DNA of 64,000 nt from Strobilurus pachycystidiatus (GCA_019915135.1 JAHLMK010000011.1:496001-560000); one strand, 5' to 3'; positions 1 through 13,756 are shown, counted from the first letter of the stretch. Numbers and translations: made by a program. Notes: generated by a model from the letters alone, not told the origin.

Positions 1-286
1 TCACCTGTGAGAGAACGGTTGGTAGTTATCAGTGACCGACACTAACAGCTCGTTAGGCTGACCGCGGGAATTGTCAGCGCACCAAACGATCACAGTGCGG
101 GTGCTCAGAGGATTGGATCAGTCTTTTGCCTCAGTCTTTGTCGGAGGTACTTGCCAGCCACCACTTCCCGTTACAAAGTCAGTGACGGGCGATCAGAGAA
201 CGCCAAGAGTGTTGACGACAAAGTTCCAATACCTACGTCAAGCAGGTCAGAAGCAATGACTACACTGTTACAGCACTGGATGGGCG

Positions 287-335
287 CAGTGGTACAGTCT
301 CCGGGCACAGTGGTACAGTCTCCGGGCACAGTGGT
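287..335. repeat. 21-bp tandem repeat, about 2.3 copies
   Basis: The unit beginning CAGTGGTACAGTCTCC occurs at 287-307 and again, identical, at 308-328, followed by a 7-bp partial third copy. It is a simple minisatellite with no visible coding role. Confidence 0.85.
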
Positions 336-2968
336 GGGAGGGATGGCGGCCCGAGGGTGGCGAGGCAAGAGCGGAGAGAGTAGCGAATTTGAACTGCATC
401 AGAGGCTTTGTGAAGTACTTGAACCGCTGCTGTGTTTGAGTAGTAAACGAATAGTCCTTCTCGAGCCTTTTCTTTGTTCGATTAAAATGAGAGAAATTGG
501 TTGACCCTGCGCTTACATCGTAGCCCTACGCACGTCGTAGGCTTGGGCAGAGACCAGAGACAGGCAACGTTGAGCTTGAAGTGGAGCGCACAAGGAATAG
601 CGAGGCCAGAAAGCATTCGAACGATCCAGCACCTGTAGACAAGATCTGAAGATCCCGCTAGCTCTTGAAGTAGCATTGAATGGACGGTGTCAAAATTGAT
701 GCCGAAGTCATGATAAGATCAGTGTACGGGATAATGTATCCTTGAGAGCTGAAGACTTACGAACTTGGTCATGGTCGCACACATCACTGACATCAGCGTC
801 GAGCAGCCCATTTGCCCCCGTAAGGACTTCACGTTCTACCTCTTCGTCAAGTCTTCCTCAAAAAAGGAGCCTGCTTCACCTCACTGCGGGATCACAATCT
901 TTCACTGGCAGACCGCTATTCGCATTGATTCCGTCATATACAATTCAACACCAAGTGGGGTATCAGTAAATTGAACATCGCCACGATAACGTGAAGACGC
1001 TTAAGAATAGAGCCACTCAACTGAATGTAGCGTGAGCTTAGTGGAGGCACGGCCGTTTGAATTGTGCGATTGGGCAGGCAAAGATGCCATGGATTGGGCC
1101 TGTAGAGTTAGCGTTTAAGGTTGGTTTTGGCCTTTACCTTTGATTAGTTTCAGCTCGTCGTAGCAGCTAGCTCAGAGCTGACCCACCAGCGAAGCCCAAT
1201 GTGGAATATCAGCATGCTTCAGCATGACATGACAAGTTCGACCTCACTGTGACCGACCTCGCGAAAATGACAGCTACAGACTCGGGAGATTGAGAGGGTG
1301 AGCTTTTCCTATTGACAGGTCATCGAAGCATGACGCCTTGAGTACGTTGTCACTGCAAGAGCAAGGTGAAATACATTGTGACGTTTGATAGTCCCACTGA
1401 CCGAGTGTAAATATGTCTCGTAACAACGGTCGAGAGCAACTCTTGACACACAAGCCTACGAGTCAAAGCTCAACCGTGCCGATGCAAAGCGGTAGAGGGG
1501 GGCAGAAATCAGCAGCAGTCAATGGGAAGGATGCGAGTAGGATATCAAACTATCAACCAGAGTCTCCTGGCCATTTGTCGTCGCCGGCGATCGATGAAGT
1601 ATCCAGCACCGGAGGCAACGTTCCATCTTTGTTGGAACAGCAGCTCCTGCTAGACTCTATTTGACTCCATAGGAACTTCGTCAGCGTGCAACTGAAGACG
1701 TGTTGTCGTTTGCAAATAGGTCCGGCATGCGTGGCCTCGGACTACGAGATTGTATGGAAGCGGTGAGCATGCCCTCATGAGTCCTAATACAAGAAATTCC
1801 ATCTAGGCTTGAAGCCTTTTCGAGAGGGCACGAGTGTTCACGTTATGGGAGCGCGTATAAGGTATCTGGTATCCATGAGTATTGAAAAGAGGTTGGAAAC
1901 CGAGGATCGACGAATTGAGTCTTTTGTTGTGCAACACTGCTTGGACATAACAACGCGTCTGCACCTTCAACGTACCAGAGCTACTAAAAGTAATTTTCGT
2001 CGCACCCAGTCTCTGAGAATAAAAATTGGTCAACCCGGCACAAAGTATCATGACAAAGTTGATAAACTGTAAAAGTACGCTTCGTAGGGCTCGTCCGATA
2101 TCACGAACACAACCGTGGTCTCGCCTCAACGTAACCAGGACTCCGCATTCCTTCTATCTGACCGGTACCCAGTGTTTAGAGGGTGACGGGGACCCAACCG
2201 ATAGATGAGTTCGCCTGTGAGGGAACCGTCAGCGAACCGTTCAGTGACCGACGCGAGACAATGTATCCTCTGACCTTGTTCACATCCATCGACCTCGCGC
2301 CAAAATTCACCCTTTCCGTAAGGGCTCCTTGTTCGAAAGGTCTCGTTTATGTCGATTACCCGATTGTGCTTCGTGTTCCAGAGAGGAGAATATTCAATTC
2401 CGTCTAAGCATCGGCACTGTGTGGATAGATAGGCAGTCCACAGTGTCGTCAACTATGACACGACGAGCTTGGAGCCTTCAAGAAAGGAGGCACCTGGTCT
2501 AGACGGAGAACTTGATGGTCTGGCACAGCGAGTAGACGTGACCGCTTGAATCGCGCGATATGCGATTGGTGCATGTACCGAAAACATCCACCGTCTGGAG
2601 GAGTTTACAGTTGTCTCCGAGTCCCTGGATTCAACCAATGAGATGCTTGATTCGAGGCACTATTCGAATTAGTGCGCCTGCCACTGTATCTCGATGGTAG
2701 TGTTCTGGCGGCGCCATAGGTCTAGGCTGAAAGTGTCAAGTAGGGTGTAGAGCTCGTCGACCTTTGATAGTTTTGACTGGGTGCGTGGTGAGATATAGTA
2801 GTGGTGGTGGTGCAAGAAGGAATGGTTGAATAGGAGATACTTACCATGATGGGAAGGCGATTCAGACGACACCTACAACACATCCGGCGAGGACAAGTTT
2901 CCCACTGCCGAACTGCTCTACCAATCATCATGACACCCAAGCCAGACTCCATAAATAAGCGACCCCAG

Positions 2969-3003
2969 GACACTTGAGTGTCCCGTCTTGCGGGACACTT
3001 AAG
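2969..3003. repeat. Perfect-type hairpin with nested palindrome
   Basis: Arms CTTGAGTGTCCCG (2973-2985) and CGGGACACTTAAG (2991-3003) pair with one mismatch around a 5-nt loop. The left arm also forms a smaller palindrome, GGACAC-TTGA-GTGTCC, at 2969-2984. Three copies of the GGACAC core lie within 35 bp. It could be the end of a decayed transposon or a structured RNA signal; nothing nearby decides. Confidence 0.6.
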
Positions 3004-3718
3004 ACCCCGGACCTGGATTGAGACTCCAGCGTAGTTGATTCATAAGGACTTCTTCGACGATATGATTGTGTCGAGATCCCGCACGCCGAGTCTTTCAGAC
3101 GATGCCATCTAGACCAACAAGGTGAGAAAATAGCTCCTTGATTGTGTAGATTTCATCGTGCATGAACCACTTGGGGGAATTGTGCAGGCAGGAAGCTGTG
3201 GGCGGGACGGCAGAGGGTCCACAACCGTGACAGACGTTCTAACTTCTGAGTGTATATCAACCTGGTGATGTTCGGCAGAAAGAGCCCGCATAACCGGAGA
3301 GGTGCGAAGCATGATGCATGATCTACGAGGCGAGGAAGCGCCCAAACACAATCTTGACCGTATGGAGACTCTCATAGGCAAGAATGGGAGGCGTGGCGCA
3401 CCCACTTGCTCTTGCGAGTGCTATATGGAAGGAAATGAATCATTTCTACGAGCGACGATGACAAAAACTCACGGACGACGATTCCACGCGTGGGCGATGC
3501 CCTGTCTCGTAAACGTTAGCTCCAACGTCAGATAAAACGGCAAACGGCATCCCCGTTCGCGAAATATGATGAGGCAACGGACCAGGCGGTATCGAAAGAG
3601 AAGAACACCAAAAAGTTCGTACTATAGATGTCAAGGAGATATGAGTGATGTTACAATGGTACATAGTCCCAATACCATGAGTACATAAAGATATAACGTA
3701 CTGTACAGATCCGCGTCG

Positions 3719-4477
3719 TCAACTAGTAGGGAGCAGGCGGGTAACGCCTATCTGGTATTCTGGTATCGTCTCATCGTTCATTTCCTTGGCGGGACTCGGC
3801 ATGGATATCAAGACCGATATCTGGAGCTCGTTTGAGGCTGGCTGTTCGGGATGACTGGGTTCGGGTTTCGCGGGCTGTGCGACCCAGATTGGCAAAGAAA
3901 GGCCATTGAGTGCATTGCCGTTGCGCGAAGGTAATCGCATCGGCGGGTTTATATCTGGTACGGAGCAGGGAGGGGCCACGGTCGACACAGAGAGCGGCTG
4001 CAGGGCACGCTGTCAATCCCGGGCAGGAGTGAGGCGGCGATAAGGACAGCAACGGACCTGTAGGATAGCCCATGATGTGGGCTCGTCTGCCTTCTCAATC
4101 CACTGCTCGCACAGCACCGGCGTCTCTGCCTCGCTAAACACCAGCCTCGACCCAAAGAAGCCCGGCATCGACGCGAGGGCGTCGAGGTCGATTATGCGCC
4201 GCCGCTGCATCCGTCGTCGTGTGGTGACCCCGCATCCAATGAACAGGAACAGGAGCACGATGAATGTTATCAGGAAGCCGAAGAAGTAGTTGGCGCCCTT
4301 TGAGGCGCCGTTGTCTTCGCTGAACGACGTCGACGAGGCGCTGGACGCCGACGCTGTCGACGCAGATGTCGTTGACGACATGGAGGACGCTTGATGGCCT
4401 AAAGCCATCAGTATGCAATAGGCTCCGCATTGCTCTTGGGCTTTTATCACCGATCGTAGCTCCTCTCCGTCGCACAA
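3719..4477 (-). CDS. Single-pass membrane protein, basidiomycete unknown
   Basis: Two minus-strand exons join in phase at an intron running from GTCCGTTGC to CTGCAG (about 4070 down to 4000). The protein has a Ser/Thr/Ala-rich extracellular-like stretch, one hydrophobic helix of about 22 residues (core FGFLITFIVLLFLFIGC), an Arg-rich stop-transfer RRRMQRRR, then a cytosolic tail with the phrase FGSRLVFSEAETP and a Pro-rich end. The 5' end is not resolved. The frame stays open upstream through a Cys-containing segment (NLCDGEEL, QCGAYC), which could be the end of a CFEM-like domain, but I see no ATG before the 3' end of YVC1. The first certain ATG is near 4408. Function unknown. Confidence 0.5.
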
Positions 4478-4670
4478 ATTTGTCGCAGTCCATACGTTCG
4501 CAATTGTGCTTCTAAAATCTACAAAGGTTGTGGCTAGTTACCGTAATGGCGGAAACTGGGTAATCAGTCCTTGTTGCAGTAGTGCGCCATATCCGTGCCA
4601 GACAGATATAAAAAAAGAACGATACGTCCATTGATGCGTCAATCAGGCCAAGGTCGTGTACGAAGGACCT

Positions 4671-7618
4671 TTATTCACCCTTCGCACTGCTCACTCCGTC
4701 AAGTTTCTTCAAAACCTGCTCCAGCTGACTCTTCAAGGACGCAATCTCACTCAAGATCAACGCCTCGGACGACTGCAAGACCATAGGATATCAGATATGG
4801 AATCGTGAGATTCGGAAGATAGACCACTGACCTGGGCCGTGTTGGGGAAGACCTTGATCAGTTCCGTAAAGGGCACCTTGCTGATCTCGAGGCCAGCTTC
4901 GTCCTCATCCTCGACCACCGGATCGCGGCTCTCCGGGTAGTTCTCGTCCCCTTCGTCATTACCACGCATCCAATTCGCGACCCAAGCGTGCTGGGCCGTA
5001 CCTGTTGTCGATTCAAACAACGCGATGATAGCCAACGGGACAAAGAAAAGGCAAGTCATCACGAAGCGGTTCAGCTGTCATGTTCTCTGAGCATCTCATG
5101 ACTTGTGTGTGTGTGTGAGCCACACCTTCGCATAATTTTTGGTACTTAGCCGGAGCCCTGGGATCCGCCTAAAATATGTTCAGTCCGAAAGTCGGTGTTC
5201 CTGGAGGGATGGACGTACTCAAATGGCGAAACAAGAAAGATCTCGATAAGATTGAACGGTGCTGGGTAGACGTATGAATCCGGAGCCCTAATCATCCCCA
5301 CTGTCTTGCCAGCAAAGAATGCAAGATATTGAGCTTCAGCGTCCTCGACAACCTAGAATGGGATGTGAATGAGGATCGCTGGATGGAGTGCAGCCACGAG
5401 CTCACATCGGAGTAGGCCGAAGAGAAGAGCGAGATCAATACGTTCAGCAGAATAAGACCTGTTACAACGTTCCAGCTGGTTGACGAGGACATCAGTGTCT
5501 GCAAGTCCAAATTGAACTTCCCACTCACAAGTAGTACATAATCATTCCGCTTGGACTGGCTTGTTGGTGAGTTCAGTGTCTTCTGTCGACATATGTTCAA
5601 CTCGTTACCTGGTTTTAAACTTCTCAAAGTCTGGGGCTCTGGTAAATTGATGAGCACAGCCATAAGCCCGAAAGAGATTTGACTCACTGTAATAACGCTT
5701 GAATCAAGACGTCTGCGATCTGGGCGGGAAGTCAGAGAACGCATGATACCATTATCCAAGGAGCTCACTCCTCCAGGAGGGTCCACAGTGCCATCAGCTG
5801 CATCAAGGGCGTACAGCGCTTGCGCGAACCCGATCGCCATCAGAGATAGAAGCTATTCATATATGAGCTCGGAGCCTCTGGTTGGACAGATGAAGGCGTA
5901 CCGCGAAGAAGATGCCAGATTCTTGCAACATCCGTGCTATGCAGATTTGCATGGTTCCGATGTATCTGAATACATCGGTCAGGGAAGGAAGAAACAATAT
6001 CAAGAGTTGATAAGAGCCCTCACTTGTATCCATCAAACACGGTCACGAGCTCTAGACGCCAATATTTCGGTTAGGGTAGAGCTGTAAAAGTCTGAAAAAT
6101 CCTTACTCATCCTAGGATATAAGATTAGAGTGGCGACGAGATAATAGAACGCAAGGCATACATACCATATGAAGGGAGACACGAAACTGAGCACCTGGAA
6201 ACTTGCTATACGCAATTGAGTCGTTCTTGTATCGTTGTCAACATACATCCCAGCAACGCGCAAGGCGAAAGCTGAGGCCATGAGTGCGTCCGTGATAAGG
6301 CCAACGATATTCCAGAATGAAAACGCTTTCCATGTGACGAACCGGAGCAGTTGGAAAAACTATACGGACAACATGAGAGATGCTAGCACAACGACGGGAC
6401 AATGCTACCTTATAAACGTCTAGAATTGCAATTAGTAAGACTAGCCGTGGGCTGACAGCACCGCTTACCTTCCAGAGATATAGACAACCCAAGGACGTAA
6501 AATATCACCTCCCACACGTCAAGATAGCGGCTGTTGATGGGATCCAAGCGTTCCGCCGGTTGCTTGACTGCAGAATGTCACAACTTGAGAAATGCCTTTT
6601 GGCAACTTCTTCGCACCTGTTTGGGAGTATACAGCGAGAACTGCAAACCAGACGACGATTCGAAGGATATTCTGGTATCTAGGCGCAGTCAGTGGGTAGC
6701 ACGGAAGGAGACAGAGGCGGCACAATCACCGAGGCACTGCCAGCCGCGAGGGATCTAGATGTCCCCAAAAGGTATTCGACTTGACATGCTCCCAGGGAAC
6801 ATCTGAATTCTCATTGGAAAGAGCGTCCTGACACAAAAAGACACGACGTACAGTCAATATCCAGATCATCGTTATTTTGTTGTATGAGCTCTCCTCGCCA
6901 CAGGCAGCCTACGACATCCTGTGCCTCGGTAGATGAGAGAAATATCGTACTGTGGTCGTTTAACACGGCGGATATATTGGCAGTATGTCACATACCAATG
7001 AGCATCAATAGCCATCTCCAAGGCGCTCGTCATATCACTGTCGTCACCGTCCAGTTGTTTGTGCCGATAGCGAGTGGACATGAGAGCAGAGAGTCGGTCC
7101 GGCGGGGCACTGTGCACAATTCTACGCGCCAGAACCTCGCATGCAATGGCTGCCGACGGCATTGAGCTTGGCGCCGCATTACACTCGAAACTGAAGACGA
7201 ACCTCTTGAGTAGTTTTCTGCATAGTCGGCAGCGTTATGGTTTGCATCCCAGATGAACTCGGCCCTTGCTCGTAGCAAACAATACGGCAGCTAATGCACA
7301 GAGTCAACACGTGTGAGTAGACCGTGATGACGGAGCCACATACAGCTTCGACAAAGTCCCCAGCCGCTGCGCGGTACGCCGAGACAACCTGTGGCGTGAT
7401 CGTACGGCTGGTGGGCTCGTTTATGCTTTCTGGCTCGACTTCGATGGGCAAAAGGGTGAGGGTGAGGGCGCGGAGCCTCTTCACTAGTTCTACAGAGCAC
7501 AGTCAATGTCGAATTGGTAGACAAGGTAGAGCTGCGTACTGGTGAGGGTGTCCGGCGCTGGTTTAACAGAATGTATCGAGACCAGCGATGTCGCCTCGGG
7601 GTCAACGTTGTCCGCCAT
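4671..7618 (-). CDS. YVC1: Yvc1-type vacuolar TRP cation channel
   Basis: Homologue of the fungal vacuolar TRP channel Yvc1, which releases Ca2+ from the vacuole to the cytosol. Many short introns split it. Starting at ATG 7618 (MADNVDPEATS), recognisable segments are the N-terminal helical region (LLPIEVEPESINEPTSR, EFIWDANHN, the STRYRHKQLDGDDSD stretch), transmembrane segments (IVVWFAVLAVYSQ, FQVLSFVSPFIW), the pore-side GIFFALLSLMAIGFAQALYA, and the last membrane helix followed by LNVLISLFSSAYSDV. The tail is acidic and ends in a short Leu-rich coiled coil (SEIASLKSQLEQVLKKL) before the stop at 4671. The order matches the family throughout and no break was seen. Individual exon boundaries were not all fixed. 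Confidence 0.85.
5103..5117. repeat. (TG)n microsatellite in YVC1 intron
   Basis: A short run of TG dinucleotides lies in what should be intronic sequence of the channel gene on the opposite strand. Confidence 0.6.
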
Positions 7619-8462
7619 GGTGGAGTTGAGGAAAGAGACGGAGGGCGGAGTCGTGCATTCTGTGCGTCATAGTCGCGTCGCCACGTGCACCGCCAAGACC
7701 TGCCAAGACTTTTCGACATGCCGAGGTCACCGTCATTGTCACCTCCGCCACGGTGTACTGTAGCTCTTCTGTTCAGAGATATCTATCTGTCTATCTTCCA
7801 TCCTCCATGAACACCACCTGCGACTCTGATGACCTCTGATGACTGGCGAGGAGAAGAAAGAGCACTGGATTCCCGCCTCTGACATTATGCAGCGATTCAT
7901 GCGCCATTGGCTCAACTTGAATGAAGCTCGCTCCCCTGGACTGCATAGTCAGACCTCCCCCAATTCATGTCCAGCCCTGATTCAACTCCTCGGTCGATGC
8001 GCCAGTCGTTGGTGCGAACCGTCTAGGTGACCATCGGCGGTAGAATGGACAGGACAGGTTGACTCAGTCGTCGCGATTGTGGATCGTCCCAAGCACAATC
8101 TCCCCATTCAAAGTTATCGCCAGCCACGACACAAATTGCGACTCGATGGGCAGCTGCTAGTTGAGCAGACCAAGGCAGTAATGCAGCGTCGAGCGGTTCG
8201 TGACGATGCCCTCTCCATTCGTAGCGAACTGCGGGGAAGTATGGCTTTGATGTATTTACGCGCTTTGAAACCTTTCCATTGTATCTTGCTATCAGTAGAC
8301 GGTATGTATGTAAGCCTAATGTATCTGTTTTTCTACAGTCCTTCTACTCAAGTAACTCACACATAGAGTCGTGCAACTTGAATACAATGCCGTTAGCCGG
8401 GCTCGGCATGGATGCCGAGGCCCGAGGTCATTGTCCTTCGCTACCTCCGCCCACCACAGCGC
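7619..8462. other. Divergent intergenic region YVC1/ARPC3
   Basis: These 844 bp separate the two start codons of divergent genes. Short open frames inside (7839-8030, 8079-8366) have no recognisable content. The region probably carries both promoters and 5' leaders; no clear TATA element was seen. Confidence 0.5.
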
Positions 8463-9165
8463 AATGCCTGTGAGCGATCCAGTCCACCGCCGTCGCCGAC
8501 GCCACCACTGACAAGCCGTCCCCAGGCATACCACTCCTCCTTCAACGAGCTCGACGATGTCCGCCAGGTCGGCAATATGGCCATCCTGCCAATCAAGACC
8601 AGAATCCGCGGCCCAGCGCCCTTGGGTGCGTCGTCGTCGTCCATCTGCTTCTGCGCGCCCTCTGACTGCCGCTCCAGCCGACTCACAGCAGCCCGACATC
8701 ATTGACGAAACCCTCGATCTATTCCGCGCCAACTCTCTCTTCCGCAACTTCGAGATCAAGGGCCCAGCAGACCGGACGCTGATCGTGCTTATCCTCTATG
8801 TCTCCGACTGTCTCGCGAAAATTGGCAGCTACCGCACACCCCCCACGCAGATAGAGGCCGGCAAATACCTCAACACCCTCTCTGTCGATAGCTTTCCCGT
8901 GCCCGGCGATGCCAACTTTGCGCTGAATTCGCATTATGCTGCGCCCGCCAGCAGGATTGACTCTGGTATGCGTGACACATCTCGAAGCGCCCGACATGGC
9001 TCACCTACACCCTCAGATTATCTTCGCCAATACCTCACACAAGTTCGTCAGGAACTCGCGTCACGACTGGTCGCCATATTGTACGCAGACGGAACAGGGA
9101 AGCCGAGCAAATGGTGGATGTCGTTCCAGAAGAGGCGCTTCATGAACAGAAGTTTGGGAAACTAG
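8463..9165 (+). CDS. ARC18: Arp2/3 complex subunit 3 (p21-Arc)
   Basis: Subunit of the Arp2/3 complex that nucleates branched actin filaments at cortical patches. Four exons: 8463-8468, 8526-8625, 8678-8965 and 9017-9165, totalling 543 nt (180 residues), close to the normal 175-180. The first coding exon is only MP, followed by AYHSSFNE, then family signatures VGNMAILPIKT, RGPAPL, DLFRANSLFRNFEIKGPADRT and the C-terminal KPSKWWMSFQKRRFMN. Introns are 51-57 bp, GT-AG. Its stop lies 66 bp from the convergent NOB1 stop. Identification is firm. Confidence 0.93.
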
Positions 9166-9231
9166 ATGTAACATATCGTATCAAGTGTAATTCTATGCGA
9201 CTCGTGGAAGGAAAGGATAAAAAGACTGCAA

Positions 9232-10741
9232 TTACTTCTTTCTCCGCCTCTCATTGGGGTTCTTCTTCCCATACCCAATGACCGGCATGTCCCCGTCCAT
9301 ACCAGAGCTCCTCATAGTTCGCCCCTTGCCGCCAGCACCAGCGCTCATAATCTCGGGGATCCAATCCGGATCCATCCAACTCCCAATCGCAACGCTCCCA
9401 TCACCTCTTGCACCTCGAGCCAACATGCCTTTCATCATCTTCGCCTCGTCTCTTTCCCTCTTCATTTCCGCCTTCTTCTGCGCCCTCATGTACTCCGTCT
9501 GATCTTCTCGTAATATCAAACCCTCACCCGGTCCAGTCTTCGCAGAGCCTGACTTGGGTGCAGGGATCGAAAACTTTGTCCCTCGGATTCGATACTGGAA
9601 GTTTGGTTTCAAATGCACTTGCATAGCAGGTGTATTGGAAGATACTCCAGGGGCAGCGATGGTAACCGATGCTCGCAATAAGGATGGGTTGCCACACGAC
9701 GGGCAGAACTTTTTGGACGAGTCCTTACATATTCTAGTGGAGCATGATGAGATACCCGCTCTCGCTATGAACAATGCAAGCACCTACTTGTAGCATGCGT
9801 GGCAACGTAGAACCCAGCTCTTAACCTTTTGTATCCGCTTTCCTTCGGTGCCGACAAGATTAAGACCCATCTGTAGCAGAACGTTCTGCATCGCAAAATC
9901 GGCAGTCATGCAGCCAGTGTTGATGGGCTCGTCGGTCTTGCCTTTGCCTTTTGAGCTCGGCAAGAGATTCAACGCTTTGGATTTGTGCATGGCGACATTG
10001 CGGGGAGTGATCCACTCACCCTCACCGTCGTCTTCGTCGGAAGGATCATCGAATATGGGTTCATCTGACGGCTTCGACGGTGTGGGCTCAGAAGGAGGGG
10101 GTGCTGACGAGGCTATAGGCTCCAGTTCTACATTCAGAGGTTCGAGATCCTCTTCTTTCTCCTCTGATCCTTGATTGTCTGGTGTCTCGTCGTCTTCAGA
10201 ATCAGATGAAGGAGGGACGTCGGCCTCGAGATCTTCGTCGACAGTTACTTCAGTGGAAGGTGCATTGTCGATCTCGTTGGTAGTGGCCAGTTCGGTAGGT
10301 TTGGCATGTGTCTACTGCCCAACGCCGTTAGTAAAAGGGACAAGATGATCTGGAATTTACTCGCTTTAGCGGCGTCTTCGGCTTTCGCTTGTTCGTGTAA
10401 GGTATGTGTTAACGCCAACACGCACAGATCAGGATGAGAGAGGACTGAGTAATCTCCCGTCTTTTTTGCCCACTGTATGACTGGAGAATTTAGCATTCGT
10501 TGTTGGATATTAGAAGCTACTCACCCGCTGCCAGACTAGCCGGACTGGGGCTTTTGACTTCGATTTTGATTCCATAGTTTAGACCAAGCTTTTCGAGATG
10601 TTCCCTGGCGTGGCGATCTTTCAATTCCTCAAGGACCTGTGGGACAGTAACGTATGTTTCGGCAAGTCCCCGGAGCGGCGATAGCGACAGAAGAGGACCA
10701 GCATCAAGGACGAGGTTTTTGCATTTCGGCTTGTCCATCAT
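9232..10741 (-). CDS. NOB1: 20S pre-rRNA D-site endonuclease Nob1
   Basis: Nob1 cuts 20S pre-rRNA at site D to give mature 18S rRNA in late cytoplasmic 40S particles. The N-terminal PIN domain starts MMDKPKCKNLVLDAGPLL, carrying the first catalytic Asp, and continues TVPQVLEELKDRHAREHL. A long acidic, low-complexity linker follows. The zinc ribbon is split by an intron: WVLRCHACYK in one exon and CPSCGN in the next, which supplies the two Cys pairs. The C-terminus is basic (KKNPNERRRKK), as usual. It is divergent from LEU2, with 135 bp between the two start codons. Exons were joined by family order. Confidence 0.9.
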
Positions 10742-10876
10742 GGTCGTAGATCAAGGAGAAAATATAGCTGTGACGTCACGTCACTGCTAACGATCTAAGT
10801 AGATCTCAGAGATCGTCGGCATTTGTCGGCCGAGTCTCTCTAAAGCATTTCGTTCTCGCCTTTGCTTCCTGCAATT
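10742..10876. promoter_or_regulatory. Compact divergent promoter NOB1/LEU2
   Basis: Only 135 bp lie between the start codons of NOB1 (minus) and LEU2 (plus), so both promoters and 5' leaders must share it. No canonical TATA box was found. Confidence 0.5.
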
Positions 10877-12223
<1,347 letters not shown>

Positions 12224-12590
12224 GATGAGTTAGAAGAAGTGTACAAACTTGTTGTCCAATAATCTTTTTTTTCTATGAGCAGAGACCCATGACGACTGCG
12301 TGGTTGAAAATGAGAACAACAAGGCAGTGATTGAAGGCGAAGCTCCATGTCATTTGCTGGCGCGCTGACCAGTGACTACTGTGGCGAAGATCGCGTCGTA
12401 CTAAGCGAAGTTGTTACGACCGAGCGAGCAGAACTTTCAATGAAAGTTTTGCCCACTGCGCAGTTAACCCATTCTCCGAAGGTGTACTTGGATTGTCTTC
12501 CTGGCATATATTTAATTCTGAAAACTTGCACGGAAGTCTACGCGAGACAAACAACTACAGTGTATCTTACACAGAACGCCTACAATCTAA

Positions 12591-13756
12591 TCAATGTTTC
12601 TTGTCCTTCGATGGGAATTCGTGGCCTGTCAAGGTTTTGTACTGCCTTCGGATTGCATCGGCTATCTGTTTGTCAGTCATCTGCTCCCAAGCCGACTCGT
12701 TGGACTGGTCTCCTTGCTTGAGTATGTGCTCTTGAACGAAATCAATCGCTATAGTATGTCACTTGAATGTTCACGTATTGAAGATTCGGCGAACCTTTGT
12801 CCAAGTGATCTACGAACGATACGGCTGGTCAGTTCATGTCAAGACAATTTGCTGAACTTGAGCCAACCTTCGTTTGCTTCCGACTGCGGCCCCCCACCGA
12901 GGATATCATTGACCCTTGCTTTGAGCCCTTGCGGAGGTGGGGGTTCATTCGTCTTGTGCGCCAGTTTAGCGTTAATGTGGTCTAGTAAACTCTCCTCCTT
13001 AGGCGGAGGCGCTTCGCTCTCCCGATGGAACTTCAGACCATCGAAAACGCCGTGATGTTCCTGCCCTTTCAGAGCCTCTTCCCGCCTCTTGATGTCTTCT
13101 TCCCGCCTCTTTATATCCTCTTCGCGCCGCTTCAGCTCGGTCTCTTTATCTTCTTCATTCTTGAATACACCGCTAAGTTTACTTCGCAAGTGATGCTCTT
13201 CCTTAGGCGGTAGAGTCGGCGGCAATTCATGCTCGTTGTGTCCGAGTAACGTCTCGACGAAACCTACATACATGATGAGGATCAGATACAACACAGTAAG
13301 CTCGGGATGGATACAGACTCTTTCGTTTCTCCTCCTTGGCTGGGACAGGCGGTGTGGGGGGATCGTCGTGATGGATGGCATTCGAGATCCTATTCACAAA
13401 AGATTCGTGCTGCACAGGCGCAGGAGGCGCAGGAGCGGGGGTCTGTTCTTGGTGATGGCCGGCGATCTTGTCGATGAACGACGATCGCTTCGATTCAGCA
13501 GGTGGCTTCGCGACAGGCACAGGCGGAGGCGCGACAGCCTTGTCCGCTTCGCCCCAAATCTTTCCTGGACATCAGGAAATCAGATTGGTTGAGTTTATCT
13601 ATCGAACAAGCAGATTATTAGTGGAGCCGCACCGAGAAGACCACCAGTGTGGTGCTCAGATTCAGGTTGAGCTACGGGAACGCTAGATTCCGTGGAGGGC
13701 ACATTGTCCTGCTCCTTCTCCTTGTCACTGAGCGTAAGATTCTTGAAGAAATCCAT
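12591..13756 (-). CDS. Glu/Lys-rich unknown protein with 15-nt exon
   Basis: A spliced minus-strand gene starting MDFFKNLTLSDKEKEQ. Modules in order: a short N-terminus, a Pro/Ala-rich stretch with two amphipathic motifs (SFIDKIAGHH, SFVNRISNAIHH), a charged coiled coil built of three RREEDIK-type heptads, two more amphipathic motifs (LLDHINAKLAHK, ARVNDILGGG), and a conserved-looking C-terminus (AIDFVQEHILKQG, ending KDKKH). A 15-nt exon at 12795-12809 encodes the junction DHLDK and is needed for frame. I recognise the pattern only as a basidiomycete hypothetical; repeated amphipathic segments suggest membrane or self-association. Function unknown. Confidence 0.7.

Larger units (their letters stand above)
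1..3718. other. Gene-poor stretch, no supported gene
   Basis: Open frames here are short and none resembles a known protein. The stretch holds a 21-bp tandem repeat, a degenerate dispersed repeat and a hairpin, listed separately. On the minus strand at about 2672-2960 there is one possible two-exon coding fragment with a GTAAGT donor. It is too short and unrecognised to call a gene. The region looks like decayed intergenic or repeat-derived DNA. Confidence 0.5.

Noticed and set aside
4410..4600. CFEM domain at the N-terminus of the single-pass membrane protein
   Set aside because: Only two or three cysteines are visible and no start exon could be found before the YVC1 stop; kept only as a possibility.
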